DNA of 64,000 nt from Amycolatopsis solani. GTDB lineage: Bacteria; Actinomycetota; Actinomycetes; Mycobacteriales; Pseudonocardiaceae. Shown here one piece after another: positions 1 through 8,056 of this stretch. Each line of letters opens with the position of its first letter. The stretch's first letter is position 1. The notes below the pieces were generated by a model. It saw only the letters and a list, made by a program, of their open reading frames with translations. It made no database searches and was not told the origin of the DNA. The DNA is taken from NCBI RefSeq assembly GCF_033441515.1, contig NZ_JAWQJT010000002.1, positions 620,001-684,000 on the forward strand. The letters run 5' to 3'. The translations under genes were made by a program, and so were the position numbers.

Positions 1-297
1 CCAGTGCCCGCGGGCGCGCTGCGAAACCACTTCGACGAAGTAGAACGGCCGCAGCTGCGGAGAACTCGCGTAGGTGTGTCCCGCGCAGTACGCCGGATCG
101 GCGGGCAGCGGCAGCACCGTCTGCGTCGCGATCGCCAGCAGGTAGAAGAGGAACGTGTAAAAGACGAAAGTCTGCCAGCCGCCGGCGCGGCCGCGACGGC
201 GGTAGCTGACGAACGCGGCCGGCAACATCACGGCCAGCGCGAGGAGCGGGAAGAGGAGGAGGGCGGTGCGGACGGGGACGAGGTAGGTGGCGACCAC
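1..297 (-). CDS. VanZ-family membrane protein (3' end outside window)
   Basis: Reading the minus strand from a GTG at 295-297 gives 99 open codons running off the left edge, so the C-terminus is missing. The visible part has a hydrophobic segment, a basic YRRRGRAGGW turn and then a second hydrophobic segment ending TVLPLP. This arrangement is typical of actinobacterial VanZ-like proteins, whose namesake gives low-level teicoplanin resistance. The biochemical role of the family is unknown and it sits in the membrane. The start matches the family's usual short N-terminus (MVATYLVPVRTA). Family call is fairly sure; function is not. Confidence 0.75.
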   Translation of the reverse strand, partial: MVATYLVPVRTALLLFPLLALAVMLPAAFVSYRRRGRAGGWQTFVFYTFLFYLLAIATQTVLPLPADPAYCAGHTYASSPQLRPFYFVEVVSQRARGHW

Positions 298-371
298 GGA
301 GCCGGTGGTACCCAGCCGCGGGGGACGTGAAGCGTGCTTCCCCCGGACGGCTGGGTTTCCCCCGCGCAGGG

Positions 372-566
372 CTACTGCGGCGGCGCGTCCTGCTGCCCGC
401 CGCCCTGCTTGTGCAGGAAGTCCTTCACCTTGTCGGAGCCCTGGTCGATCTTGTCGGAGTGCTCGCCGAACCGCTGCTTGGCGGCGTCGGCGGCCTTGTC
501 GACACCCTGGTCGGCCTGCTCCGGGTTCTTCCCGAGCGCTTCCTTGGCCTTGTCGAACAGGTTCAT
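372..566 (-). CDS. MT0933-type antitoxin-like small protein
   Basis: This is a 64-residue, highly charged, Lys/Asp/Gln-rich protein beginning MNLFDKAKEALGKNPEQ and ending in a Gly/Gln-rich tail. It matches the short helical MT0933/Rv0909-like antitoxin family of actinobacteria. In mycobacteria some members are paired with a toxin, but no toxin gene is adjacent here, so it may simply be a stress-type orphan. The ATG at 566 was preferred over a longer reading because the family begins at this methionine and the upstream residues have no family character. Confidence 0.75.
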   Translation of the reverse strand: MNLFDKAKEALGKNPEQADQGVDKAADAAKQRFGEHSDKIDQGSDKVKDFLHKQGGGQQDAPPQ

Positions 567-846
567 CCGTCGTGCCTCCGTCCGGAATTCGATCTTCGGT
601 CGTCCTGAGGAGAACACCGGCTCCCGGAGCCCGCAACCACCAGGCACCCGTCGCGGGGATTTCCGGTGTTTTCGCGGGTGAAAGCCGGTGGACGGGGTTT
701 GACGCGGGGGGTTCGGGGTAGCGGCCGCGTCCTTCGCGGGTGGCGCGTGAACCGCGCGGGGCCGCGGCCCGTATACCGGGTGAGGATCGCCGGTCCCGCC
801 GCACGGGCCGGGTGGTCACCGCCGCGAACGACTACGTGAGGCTCGC

Positions 847-2511
847 ATGCTCGGAAGAACCGCCCCGGTCGCGCCCCTGCCGGACTTCGGCCTGCCCCGG
901 CCCGGCCGTCGGCACGCCGTCGCGAGCGGGGTGCTCACGGTGCTGGCCGCGGTGCTGGTGCTGTTCGGCCTCCTCGCTCCGGACGACCTCACCGCGTTCT
1001 CCGCCGAAGCGCTCGTGCGGGTGCCGGTGGAAGGGGTCGTCGTCGCCGCGTTCGTGCTGGTCCTGCCGCCGCGGGCGCGCCGCGTCGTCGCCGTCCTGTT
1101 CGGTCTGGTGCTGGGGCTCCTGACCTTGATGAAGGCGCTCGACACCGGGTTCTACGCCACCCTCGAGAAGCCGTTCGACCCCGTCTACGACTGGAGTTTC
1201 TTCCACGCCGGCGTCGAGTTCCTGGCCGGTCAGATCGGGGACGCGGCCACCATCGGCGCGCTCGCCGGGGCCGTCGTGCTCGCGGTGGCCGTCGTGGTGC
1301 TGATGGTGCTGGCGGTGCTGCGGCTCTCGCGGGTCGCCGCCGGGCGCCGGACCGCGGCGACGCGGGTCGTGGCGGTGCTCGGGGTCGTCTGGATCGTCTG
1401 CTCGGTGCTCGGCGTCGAGATCGCGCCGGGGCAGCCGGTGGCCGCCCAAAGCGCCGCCGCGCTGGCCTACGGCGATCTGCGGCAGGTGGGCGCCGACCTG
1501 CGGGAGCAGCGCCCGTTCGGCGAGGTGGCCGCGGCCGACGCGTTCCGCGGCACCCCCGGCGACCAGCTGCTGAACGGCCTGCGCGGCAAGGACGTCGTGC
1601 TCACGTTCGTCGAAAGCTACGGCCGCGTCGCGCTCGACGACCCGGCGTTCGGCCCGAAGATCGGCGCGACGCTCGACGCGGGCACCGCCGAGCTGCGCGC
1701 GGCGGGCATCGGCGCGAAGAGCGCGTTCCTGTCCTCCTCGACGTTTGGCGGTGGCAGCTGGCTGGCCCACTCGACGGTGCAGTCGGGCATGTGGATCGAC
1801 AACCAGCAGCGCTACAACGACCTCCTCGCCAGCGACCGGCTCACCCTCGGCGGGGCGTTCCAGCGCGCGGGCTGGCGGACCGTCTGGGACGTGCCCGCGC
1901 ACACCAAGGACTGGCCCGAGGGGCAGAAGTTCTACCACCCGGAGGCCTACTACGACGCCCGCGGCATCGGCTACCACGGCCCCGGTTTCGCCTACGCGAC
2001 CATGCCCGACCAGTTCACGCTGTCGATGCTGCAGCGCAAGGAACTCTCGAAGGCGGGCCCGGTGATGGCCGAAGTCGACCTCGTGTCCAGCCACGCCCCC
2101 TGGTCGCCCCGCCCCTGGCTGGTCGACTGGAACCAGGTCGGCGACGGCTCGGTCTTCGCCCCGATGCCGGCCGCGGGCGAGGCCCCGGAATCGGTCTGGA
2201 AGGACCCGGCGAAGATCCGCGACGCCTACCGCGACGCCACGGACTACTCGCTGAAGACGCTGATCTCGTTCGTCCAGCACTACGGCGGCGACGACCTGGT
2301 GCTGGTCTTCCTCGGTGACCACCAGCCGCCGGTGGTCACCCCGCAGGGCGCGGTGCACGACGTGCCGATCACCATCGTGGCGAAGGACCCGAAGGTGCTG
2401 GACCGGATCGCGGGCTGGGGCTGGACGGACGGCCTGCACCCGGCCGCGCAGGCCCCGGTGTGGAAGATGGATTCGTTCCGCGACCGCTTCCTGACGGCGT
2501 TCGCCCGCTGA
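847..2511 (+). CDS. LTA-synthase-like / sulfatase-superfamily membrane protein
   Basis: This 554-residue protein has about five N-terminal membrane helices (roughly residues 24-200) and a large extracytoplasmic alkaline-phosphatase-superfamily domain. Visible metal-site and catalytic elements are FVESYG (about 260), the SSSTFGGGSW stretch, which probably holds the nucleophilic Thr/Ser, and FLGDHQPP near residue 485. This is the architecture of lipoteichoic acid synthases and other phosphoglycerol or phosphoethanolamine transferases. Actinomycete members are largely uncharacterised, so the substrate is unknown. It stands alone with its own upstream region. Confidence 0.8.
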   Translation: MLGRTAPVAPLPDFGLPRPGRRHAVASGVLTVLAAVLVLFGLLAPDDLTAFSAEALVRVPVEGVVVAAFVLVLPPRARRVVAVLFGLVLGLLTLMKALDTGFYATLEKPFDPVYDWSFFHAGVEFLAGQIGDAATIGALAGAVVLAVAVVVLMVLAVLRLSRVAAGRRTAATRVVAVLGVVWIVCSVLGVEIAPGQPVAAQSAAALAYGDLRQVGADLREQRPFGEVAAADAFRGTPGDQLLNGLRGKDVVLTFVESYGRVALDDPAFGPKIGATLDAGTAELRAAGIGAKSAFLSSSTFGGGSWLAHSTVQSGMWIDNQQRYNDLLASDRLTLGGAFQRAGWRTVWDVPAHTKDWPEGQKFYHPEAYYDARGIGYHGPGFAYATMPDQFTLSMLQRKELSKAGPVMAEVDLVSSHAPWSPRPWLVDWNQVGDGSVFAPMPAAGEAPESVWKDPAKIRDAYRDATDYSLKTLISFVQHYGGDDLVLVFLGDHQPPVVTPQGAVHDVPITIVAKDPKVLDRIAGWGWTDGLHPAAQAPVWKMDSFRDRFLTAFAR

Positions 2512-2689
2512 TCGTCGTTTTCGGAGCCGCCGGGGTTTTCGCCATCCGTCCAGGGGCGCGGGCTAGCCCGGATGGAGCAGTGTCGTGACTTTCCGCTGCG
2601 CGCGGATTCACTGGCCCGATGAATTGCCGGTAATTCTTCCGCAGTTCTACGCTCATAAACGTCGGGTTTCTCCGCGTCGAGGAGTGTTC

Positions 2690-3019
2690 ATGCGAAGGAA
2701 ATTGGCGGTTCTCGGGGTCGCTTTGTTTTCGCTGTTCGGTTTGACGGTCGTGCCCGCGGCCGCGGCCGGCGGCGACTTCGCGCCACCCGGCTGCTTCGGG
2801 GAGCGGTACGGGCTCCTCTTCGGACAGGGCGTCTCGGTGAGCTGCTTCCCCGGTGAGGGGTACGGCTACCGCGTGATCGCCCACTGCGCCAGCGGCAACG
2901 CCTTCTGGTTCGTGGCCGGGGAATTCGTGCCCTACGGGTTCGGCCCGGCGGTCGCGGAATGTTCGGGTGCGCTGCTGGTGCCGGCGCGAGTGGTCACCTA
3001 CCAGGTCGACGAAATCTGA
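2690..3019 (+). CDS. Small secreted Cys-containing protein
   Basis: This is a 109-residue protein with a clear Sec signal peptide (MRRKLAVLGVALFSLFGL, cleavage near PAAAAGG). The mature part of about 85 residues has four cysteines that could form two disulfides. The ATG at 2690 follows a GAGGAG ribosome site, which decides it over the upstream in-frame ATG at 2585. I do not recognise the family. Size and composition resemble the many small secreted proteins of Pseudonocardiaceae. Confidence 0.7.
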   Translation: MRRKLAVLGVALFSLFGLTVVPAAAAGGDFAPPGCFGERYGLLFGQGVSVSCFPGEGYGYRVIAHCASGNAFWFVAGEFVPYGFGPAVAECSGALLVPARVVTYQVDEI

Positions 3020-3078
3020 TTCGGGCACGGAACCGTCCGGCCACCCATTTCCGGGGTGGCCGGGCGGTGTCGTGCTGT

Positions 3079-3150
3079 TCACAGAACGCGGCGGTCGTCC
3101 ATGGCGTCGCGGTCCCAGTCGATTCCGAGTCCGGGCGTTTCCGGCGCGGC
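3079..3150 (-). pseudogene. C-terminal remnant of an enolase-superfamily (mandelate racemase-like) gene
   Basis: On the minus strand the last codons before a TGA at 3079-3081 read PGLGIDWDRDAMDDRRVL. Many mandelate racemase / galactonate dehydratase enzymes end in exactly this style (PGLGI-x-WD-x-DAV). Upstream the same frame has no enolase barrel sequence, so only the tail survives. The fragment is short, so this rests on motif recognition alone and could be coincidence. Confidence 0.4.
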
Positions 3151-3190
3151 TGCCTCCGGTGCCGAACGTGGCGGAGTAGCAGGGTGCAGA

Positions 3191-3202
3191 ATCCTATAGG
3201 AT
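3191..3202. promoter_or_regulatory. Perfect palindrome ATCCTATAGGAT, GntR-like operator candidate
   Basis: ATCCTATAGGAT is a perfect 12-bp palindrome with low local GC. Sites of this shape are typical for GntR/FCD-type regulators of sugar-acid operons. It lies next to the enolase relic rather than next to an intact catabolic gene, so it may be an orphaned operator. Confidence 0.4.
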
Positions 3203-3538
3203 AGATGATCCTGGCCGGACGGGATGTGAGCTGTCAACGACGAGGGACGGTCGTGCACGTTCGCTGCCCCGCGGTCTCCGGTTCGGGCCGGTGCCCGTCG
3301 CGCCGTGCTGTACTTGGTCCAGACCTTCGTCGGCGCGGACGGGTGATCCCGGCTCGCGCTTCTTCGCGTGCCCGGAAACCCTTGGCCCGCAGGGGAACCA
3401 TCCATCCAGTCCGCAGTGGACAGTCGTTCGCTCCCGCGAATTCCGGACAGAAGACCGGACAAATCTGGACCCGCCGCGCACCGCCCCGCACACTCGGCGC
3501 ACGGTGAGTTTCTTTCCCCCGGTCCTGGAGGAGTCCCC

Positions 3539-4660
3539 ATGCGTCGAAGAATCGCCATCGCCCTCGGCGGCGCCGCCGTCCTGACGGCGTCCCTCGCTTC
3601 CGCCTCGCTGAGCCCGGCCGTCGCCTCGCCCGGGCTGATCTCCGCCATGCAGCGGGACTTCGGCCTGACCGCCGCCCAGGCCGAAACCCGGCTCGGGCAG
3701 GAAACGTCCGCCGCGCGGGTGATGCCGGCCGCGCAGCAGGCGGCGGGTGCCGCGTTCGGCGGCGCGTGGTTCGACCCCGCGCTCGGCAAGCTCGTCGTCG
3801 GCGTGACCGACCCGGCCGCCGCCGACGCCGTCCGGAAAACCGGCGCCGAACCCACCACCGCGCGGGTCAGCGCGGCGAAGCTCGACGCCGCCAAGGCCGC
3901 GATCGACGCCTCCGCCAAGGCCGACCCCGCCCCGGCCGCCGTCAGCGGCTGGCGCGTGGACCCGCGGGCCGGCAGCGTCGTGGTCACCCTGCAGCCAGGT
4001 GCGCGCGGGGCCGACGTCGACGCCTTCCTGGCCCGCGCCGCGAAGGCGGGCCCGGTCACCGTGGCGAGCGCGCCGGCCGCGCAGCCGTTCTCGGCGGGCA
4101 CCGTCGGCGGCGACCCCTACTACATCAACGGCAACACCCGCTGCTCGATCGGGTTCTCCGTGCAGGGCGGCTTCGTCAGCGCCGGCCACTGCGGCGGCGC
4201 GGGCAGCTCGGTCGTCGGCTGGGACGGCTCGGCGATGGGCAGCTTCGCCGGCTCGTCCTTCCCCGGCAACGACTACTCGTTCATCCGCATCGGCAACGGC
4301 TGGTGGACCGCGCCGGTCGTGCTCGGCTGGGGCACGGTCAGCGACGCGCTCGTCCGCGGCTCCTGGGTCGCGCCGGTCGGCACCTCGGTGTGCCGCTCGG
4401 GCTCGACGACGCACTGGCACTGCGGCACGGTGCTCGGCCTCAACGAGACCGTCAACTACTCCCAGGGCGCGGTCTACCAGATGACCCGGACCAACGTCTG
4501 CGCCGAGCCCGGCGACTCCGGCGGCTCGTTCATCACCGGTGACCAGGCACAGGGCGTCACCTCGGGCGGCTGGGGCAACTGCAGCTCGGGCGGCGAGACG
4601 TGGTTCCAGCCGGTGAACGAGATCCTGCAGACCTACGGCCTGTCGCTCGTCACGGCGTAG
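3539..4660 (+). CDS. Secreted streptogrisin-type serine protease (S1 family)
   Basis: This is a 373-residue preproprotein with signal peptide (1-32), an alpha-lytic-protease-type propeptide (about 33-190) and a chymotrypsin-fold domain. The catalytic triad is visible: His217 in SAGHCGG, Asp245 in NDYSF and Ser327 in GDSGGS. Cysteines next to the His, in the VCRSG...WHCG pair and near the active Ser are placed as in streptogrisins. The propeptide assists folding and is removed autocatalytically in this family. The ATG at 3539 follows GGAGGAG. It is monocistronic and probably scavenges extracellular protein. Confidence 0.93.
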   Translation: MRRRIAIALGGAAVLTASLASASLSPAVASPGLISAMQRDFGLTAAQAETRLGQETSAARVMPAAQQAAGAAFGGAWFDPALGKLVVGVTDPAAADAVRKTGAEPTTARVSAAKLDAAKAAIDASAKADPAPAAVSGWRVDPRAGSVVVTLQPGARGADVDAFLARAAKAGPVTVASAPAAQPFSAGTVGGDPYYINGNTRCSIGFSVQGGFVSAGHCGGAGSSVVGWDGSAMGSFAGSSFPGNDYSFIRIGNGWWTAPVVLGWGTVSDALVRGSWVAPVGTSVCRSGSTTHWHCGTVLGLNETVNYSQGAVYQMTRTNVCAEPGDSGGSFITGDQAQGVTSGGWGNCSSGGETWFQPVNEILQTYGLSLVTA

Positions 4661-4760
4661 GAAAAATCTCCGGCGGCGGCCGATGAATCCGTCGGCCGCC
4701 GCCGGTAGGTACCGGTGAGGCCGCGCCAAGGGGGCGCGGCGGGAACCACCGGGAGCAGTC

Positions 4761-5303
4761 ATGAGTGTGATCGTCACCGAGTTCGTCACCCTGGACGGCG
4801 TCGCGGAGGACCCGGACGGCTCGGGTGGCACGGCCACCGGAGGCTGGGCGTTCCGGCACGGGCCCGAGGCGGTGGCCGGGGACAAGTTCCGGCTCGGCAC
4901 CCTGCTCGAAACCGGCACCCTGCTGCTCGGCCGCACCACGTGGGAGCTCTTCTCGAAGCTCTGGCCCGGCCGCACGGACGAGTTCTCGGCCCGGCTCAAC
5001 GCGGCGCGGAAGCTGGTCGTCTCGCGGACGCTGACCGACGTGACGGCGTGGCAGAACTCCGCGCTGCTGCGGGGAGATCTCGCCGAGGCGGCCGAGCGGC
5101 ACGACGGCGACCTGATCGTCATCGGCTCGCTCGGGGTCGCGCAGGCGCTCGCGCGGCACGACCTGGTCGACGAGTACCGGCTGCTCGTGTTCCCGAGTGT
5201 GGCGGGGGAGGGCCGACGGCTCTTCGAAGCCGCCGTCGACCTGCGGCTGGTCTCCAGCACGCCGGTCGGTTCCGCGGTGCTGAGCACCTACCGGACGCGC
5301 TAG
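4761..5303 (+). CDS. Dihydrofolate reductase-like (RibD C-terminal domain) protein
   Basis: This 180-residue protein starts MSVIVTEFVTLDGVAEDP and contains GTLLLGRTTWELF and LIVIGSLGVAQAL. That is the hallmark order of the small DHFR/RibD-C family common in actinomycetes. These proteins bind NADPH in a DHFR fold, but their physiological substrates are mostly unknown and they do not replace folate DHFR. The gene ends in a CTAG shared with the convergent TetR gene, so the two stop codons overlap by 4 nt. Confidence 0.88.
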   Translation: MSVIVTEFVTLDGVAEDPDGSGGTATGGWAFRHGPEAVAGDKFRLGTLLETGTLLLGRTTWELFSKLWPGRTDEFSARLNAARKLVVSRTLTDVTAWQNSALLRGDLAEAAERHDGDLIVIGSLGVAQALARHDLVDEYRLLVFPSVAGEGRRLFEAAVDLRLVSSTPVGSAVLSTYRTR

Positions 5304-5890
5304 GTCCGCAGCAGGCTCCCGAGCCAGCCGCCCAGCACCTGCTGGACCTCGGCGCGCGTCCGCGCCGGGTCCTCGGCCGCGGCGATCATCCGCGCCGCTT
5401 CCATCACCGCGCTGAGCACGAGCTGGGCCAGTGCGTGGACGGGCTGGTCGACGATCAGCCCGTCCGCCCTGGCCTGCTCCAGCACCGACACGAGCAGGCC
5501 GAGCCCGTACTCCGCCTCGATTTCGCGCCAGACGTCCCACCCCAGCACGGCCGGGGCGTCGGTCAGCGAGATGCGGCGGACCTCCTCGCGCAGGCAGGCG
5601 TCGAGGAAGACGCCGAGGCCCTGCAGCAGGCCGCTCAGCGGGTCCGCGGCGCCGGCGAACGCGGCTTCGACCTCTGCGGTCAGCTCGCGCTCGAGCTCCT
5701 CGACGACGGCGCGGAACAGGCCCTGCTTGTCGGCGTAGTGGTGGTACAGCGCGCCCCGGGTGACCCCGGCCGCGCGGGTGATCTCGTCCGCCGGCACGGC
5801 CTGGTAGCCGCGGGTGGCGAACAGTTCGCGCGCGGCGGCGACCAAGGCGGCCTTCGTGCCGGCGGAACGGTCCTGCTGGGTACGTCGCAC
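5300..5890 (-). CDS. TetR-family transcriptional regulator
   Basis: This 196-residue protein has an N-terminal helix-turn-helix (about residues 12-58, with GYQAVPADEITRAAGVTRGALYHHY) and a C-terminal ligand-binding domain. The GTG start lies 4 nt downstream of the hydrolase stop, so hydrolase and regulator form one transcript. TetR repressors of this layout usually control their own operon. The imperfect palindrome at 6774-6798 upstream of the hydrolase is the likely operator. The inducer is unknown. Confidence 0.92.
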   Translation of the reverse strand: MRRTQQDRSAGTKAALVAAARELFATRGYQAVPADEITRAAGVTRGALYHHYADKQGLFRAVVEELERELTAEVEAAFAGAADPLSGLLQGLGVFLDACLREEVRRISLTDAPAVLGWDVWREIEAEYGLGLLVSVLEQARADGLIVDQPVHALAQLVLSAVMEAARMIAAAEDPARTRAEVQQVLGGWLGSLLRT

Positions 5891-5894
5891 CCGC

Positions 5895-6764
5895 CTAATC
5901 TGCCATGACGCCCGCGAACTCGACGACGTGACGGGCCAGCACGGCGGGCTGGTCCTCGGAGATGAACGTATAGGAGTCCGGCACCTCCACGAGTTTCGCG
6001 TCCGGCAGCAGCGCGGCGAGCCGGTGGGCCAGCCGGATCGGGAACAGCTTGTCCTCCGGCGCCCAGGCGAGCAGCACCGGCCGGTCGAAGGTCTTCAGCC
6101 GCTCCGCGGCGGCGAGCGTGTGCCGGGGGTGGACGTCCTCGAGCAGCTTGCGCAGGTCCCGCCGCACCCCGGCCGACTTCCGCAGCTGCCCGAGGTAGGA
6201 CTGCGCGACGGCGTCCGGCAGTGGCCGCTTGGTCACCCACCCGAACAGCAGCGGAAGCCGGTAGAGCGCGCGGATCCGCAGCAGCTGCCCGAGCACGGCC
6301 ATCGACCCGGGCACCCGCGCGATCGGCGGCAGCGCCTTGAAGATCGGTGGGAAGAAGTACTCGAAGCAGTCCGACGGCGTGAGCACCACCCGCCCGACCC
6401 GCTCCGGACGGCGGCTCAGCATGATCTGCGTCAGCGCGCCGCCGGTGTCGTTCGCGACGAGCGTGACGTCGCGGAGGTCGAGCGCCTCGAGGAAATCGGC
6501 GATGACGTCGGCGTTCCCGGTGGGGGAGAGGTCGGCGCCGGTGCGCATCGGCAGGTCGTGCGCGCCGAGCGGCAGGTCCGGCGCCAGGCACCGGAACCCC
6601 GCCGCGGCGACGTCGGGGACCACCTTCCGCCACAGTTCCGCGTTCGTCAGCACGCCGTGGACGAACACCACCGGGGCGCCCGAGCCCCGTTCGAAGTACC
6701 GCACTTCGCCGGCGGGCAGCCGGACGCGGTGCTCCTGGCCCAGGGATTCGCTGCGGTCCGTCAT
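5895..6764 (-). CDS. Alpha/beta-hydrolase fold protein with Asp nucleophile position
   Basis: This 289-residue protein has the alpha/beta-hydrolase core. The oxyanion strand is VVFVHGVLTN. The nucleophile elbow VANDTGG has Asp where esterases have Ser, as in haloalkane dehalogenases and epoxide hydrolases. The position usually held by the catalytic His reads VPDSYTFISEDQP with Thr instead of His, so a normal hydrolytic triad is doubtful. It is the first gene of a two-gene operon with a TetR regulator, suggesting induction by a small organic compound. Confidence 0.82.
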   Translation of the reverse strand: MTDRSESLGQEHRVRLPAGEVRYFERGSGAPVVFVHGVLTNAELWRKVVPDVAAAGFRCLAPDLPLGAHDLPMRTGADLSPTGNADVIADFLEALDLRDVTLVANDTGGALTQIMLSRRPERVGRVVLTPSDCFEYFFPPIFKALPPIARVPGSMAVLGQLLRIRALYRLPLLFGWVTKRPLPDAVAQSYLGQLRKSAGVRRDLRKLLEDVHPRHTLAAAERLKTFDRPVLLAWAPEDKLFPIRLAHRLAALLPDAKLVEVPDSYTFISEDQPAVLARHVVEFAGVMAD

Positions 6765-6773
6765 GAGGGCAGG

Positions 6774-6798
6774 TTACATGCGTGGTGTATGTATGTAA
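6774..6798. promoter_or_regulatory. Imperfect inverted repeat, likely TetR operator
   Basis: TTACAT and ATGTAA arms bracket this 25-bp site, which lies 9 nt before the hydrolase start codon on the minus strand. Its length and position fit an autoregulatory TetR operator for the hydrolase-tetR operon. Confidence 0.55.
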
Positions 6799-6853
6799 AT
6801 GAGTGCGACGACGAACTGATCGCGGATCGGCCAGGTGGGAAGTGATGCGGTGG

Positions 6854-6894
6854 GCCCCCGGACTTGGCTTCGGGGAAAGGTCGGATCCGGGGGC
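6854..6894. repeat. GC-rich hairpin (9-bp arms) in the divergent gap
   Basis: GCCCCCGGA and TCCGGGGGC form a perfect 9-bp stem with a 23-nt loop, lying between the hydrolase and the VOC gene. There is no poly-T tract and no convergent gene end, so a terminator role is not obvious. The rest of the 6799-7041 gap shows nothing recognisable. Confidence 0.4.
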
Positions 6895-7041
6895 ACCACC
6901 GCCCGCGGGACAGCTGACACGGTGTCCTGCGGTGGACTCACCCTACGAACCGCCGGCGCGTCTGACCAGGGCCTCGATGCGGTGTCGAAGGTTTGTCGCC
7001 CGGTCGGAGACCGGACCTACTGAGAGTGGTTCGTGGTAGCC

Positions 7042-7057
7042 TGAAGTTGAAACTTCA
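7042..7057. promoter_or_regulatory. Operator palindrome TGAAGTTGAAACTTCA before the VOC gene
   Basis: Two perfect 7-bp arms (TGAAGTT / AACTTCA) with a 2-nt spacer sit 17 nt upstream of the ATG and overlap a possible -10 element TAGCCT (7037-7042). The shape is like MarR-family operators that control aromatic or quinone-detoxification genes. No regulator gene is adjacent. Confidence 0.55.
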
Positions 7058-7074
7058 ATCGATTGCGAGTCCCG

Positions 7075-7587
7075 ATGTCGATCTTTCGCCTGAACCACGC
7101 CGTGCTCTACGTCCGGAGCCTGGCGGAAAGCGTCGCGTTCTACCGGGACGTGCTGGGTTTCGGTTACATCGACGGCGGCGACGCCCACCGCGGCGCCGCC
7201 TTCCTGCGGGCGCCCGGCTCGACCAACGACCACGACCTCGGGCTCTTCGAAATCGGCGCCCACGCCGAGGACTCCGGGGCGGGCCAGACGTCGGTGGGGC
7301 TCTACCACCTCGCGTGGGAGGTCGACACCCTCGGCGACCTCGAGCGGATCGCCGGCCGGCTCCGCGAGGCGGGCGCGCTGGTCGGGTCGTCGGACCACGG
7401 GACCACGAAGTCGTTGTACGCCAAGGATCCCAGCGGCATCGAGTTCGAGGTGGTCTGGATCATCCCGCGCGAGCTGCTGACCGACGACGACCGCGCGAAG
7501 AGCGCGGCCATCGGGCGGCTCGACCTGGCGGGGGAGCTGGCGAAGTACGGCCCGGACGCGCGCAGCGGCGTGGGCATCTCGCGCTGA
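7075..7587 (+). CDS. VOC-family (glyoxalase/extradiol dioxygenase fold) protein, CatE-like
   Basis: This 170-residue protein is made of two vicinal-oxygen-chelate repeats. Metal-ligand candidates are the His in LNHAVLYV near the N-terminus, the His in GLYHLAWEV and the Glu in GIEFEVVW, giving the usual H-H-E set. It resembles single-domain ring-cleaving dioxygenase relatives such as Bacillus CatE. The convergent neighbour is a DoxX protein, the same family as CatD, which supports a role in catechol/quinone or thiol-electrophile stress. The ATG at 7075 gives the family's usual N-terminus; a TTG 12 nt upstream is less likely. Confidence 0.85.
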   Translation: MSIFRLNHAVLYVRSLAESVAFYRDVLGFGYIDGGDAHRGAAFLRAPGSTNDHDLGLFEIGAHAEDSGAGQTSVGLYHLAWEVDTLGDLERIAGRLREAGALVGSSDHGTTKSLYAKDPSGIEFEVVWIIPRELLTDDDRAKSAAIGRLDLAGELAKYGPDARSGVGISR

Positions 7588-7593
7588 GGGGGA

Positions 7594-7619
7594 CCCGGCG
7601 GCGCGTGGGCGCCGCCGGG
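7594..7619. terminator. Bidirectional hairpin terminator
   Basis: Arms CCCGGCGGCGC / GCGCCGCCGGG form a perfect 11-bp stem with a 4-nt loop, exactly between the convergent VOC and DoxX stop codons. Confidence 0.75.
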
Positions 7620-7630
7620 CACTCCCCGCG

Positions 7631-8056
7631 TCAAGCCGTGACGCCGGCCCGTTCCGGCCGCGCTTCCCGCTGCCGGGTGGTGAGGTTGCCGAGCGCGAAG
7701 CGGCCGGGGCCGACGAACGCGACGACGAGCAGCGACCAGCAGAAGAGCGTCGCGGCCTCGCCGCCGTTCTGGATCGGGAACAGGCCGTCCGGGGCGTGCG
7801 AGGTGAAGTACGCGTAGGCCATCGAGCCGGAGCCCAGCACGGCGGCGACCCGCGTGCCGAAGCCGACGCAGACGAGCACGCCGCAGACGAGCTGGATCAG
7901 CGCGGCCCACCAGCCCGGCCAGGCGCCGACGGCCGTGGGGGCCTTCGCGCCGAACAGGCCGAACAGGGTCTTGAGGCCGTGGCAGGCGAACAAGAAGCCG
8001 ATGACGATGCGGTACAGCCCGATGATGTGCTCGCGGGCCGGGTCCAGGCGGTGCAT
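7631..8056 (-). CDS. DoxX-family membrane protein
   Basis: This 141-residue protein has four predicted membrane helices. It starts around the IGLYRIVIGFLFACHGLKTLFG signature region (residues about 12-33) typical of DoxX. DoxX proteins are membrane subunits or partners of oxidoreductases and are linked to thiol or quinone stress in several bacteria. The ATG at 8056 is preceded by GGAGGCA. It is convergent with the VOC gene, so the two are not one operon, though the pairing parallels catD-catE of Bacillus. Confidence 0.85.
   Translation of the reverse strand: MHRLDPAREHIIGLYRIVIGFLFACHGLKTLFGLFGAKAPTAVGAWPGWWAALIQLVCGVLVCVGFGTRVAAVLGSGSMAYAYFTSHAPDGLFPIQNGGEAATLFCWSLLVVAFVGPGRFALGNLTTRQREARPERAGVTA

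Larger units (their letters stand above)
3020..3538. other. Intergenic region with gene relic and palindrome
   Basis: This 519-nt gap holds no intact gene. It contains a decayed C-terminal fragment of an enolase-superfamily gene (minus strand) and a perfect 12-bp palindrome, both listed separately. The last 30 nt carry the GGAGGAG ribosome site of the protease at 3539. The remainder shows no recognisable coding signal. Confidence 0.5.

Noticed and set aside
832..2439. Minus-strand open frame of about 535 codons opposite the LTA-synthase-like gene
   Set aside because: Low-complexity Arg/His/Gln-rich translation with no domain; the plus strand encodes clear membrane helices and catalytic motifs.
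6943..7020. Possible MarR regulator start on the minus strand next to the VOC gene
   Set aside because: Only about 22 codons (RATNLRHRIEALVRR) look protein-like and end at once; no helix-turn-helix can be recognised.
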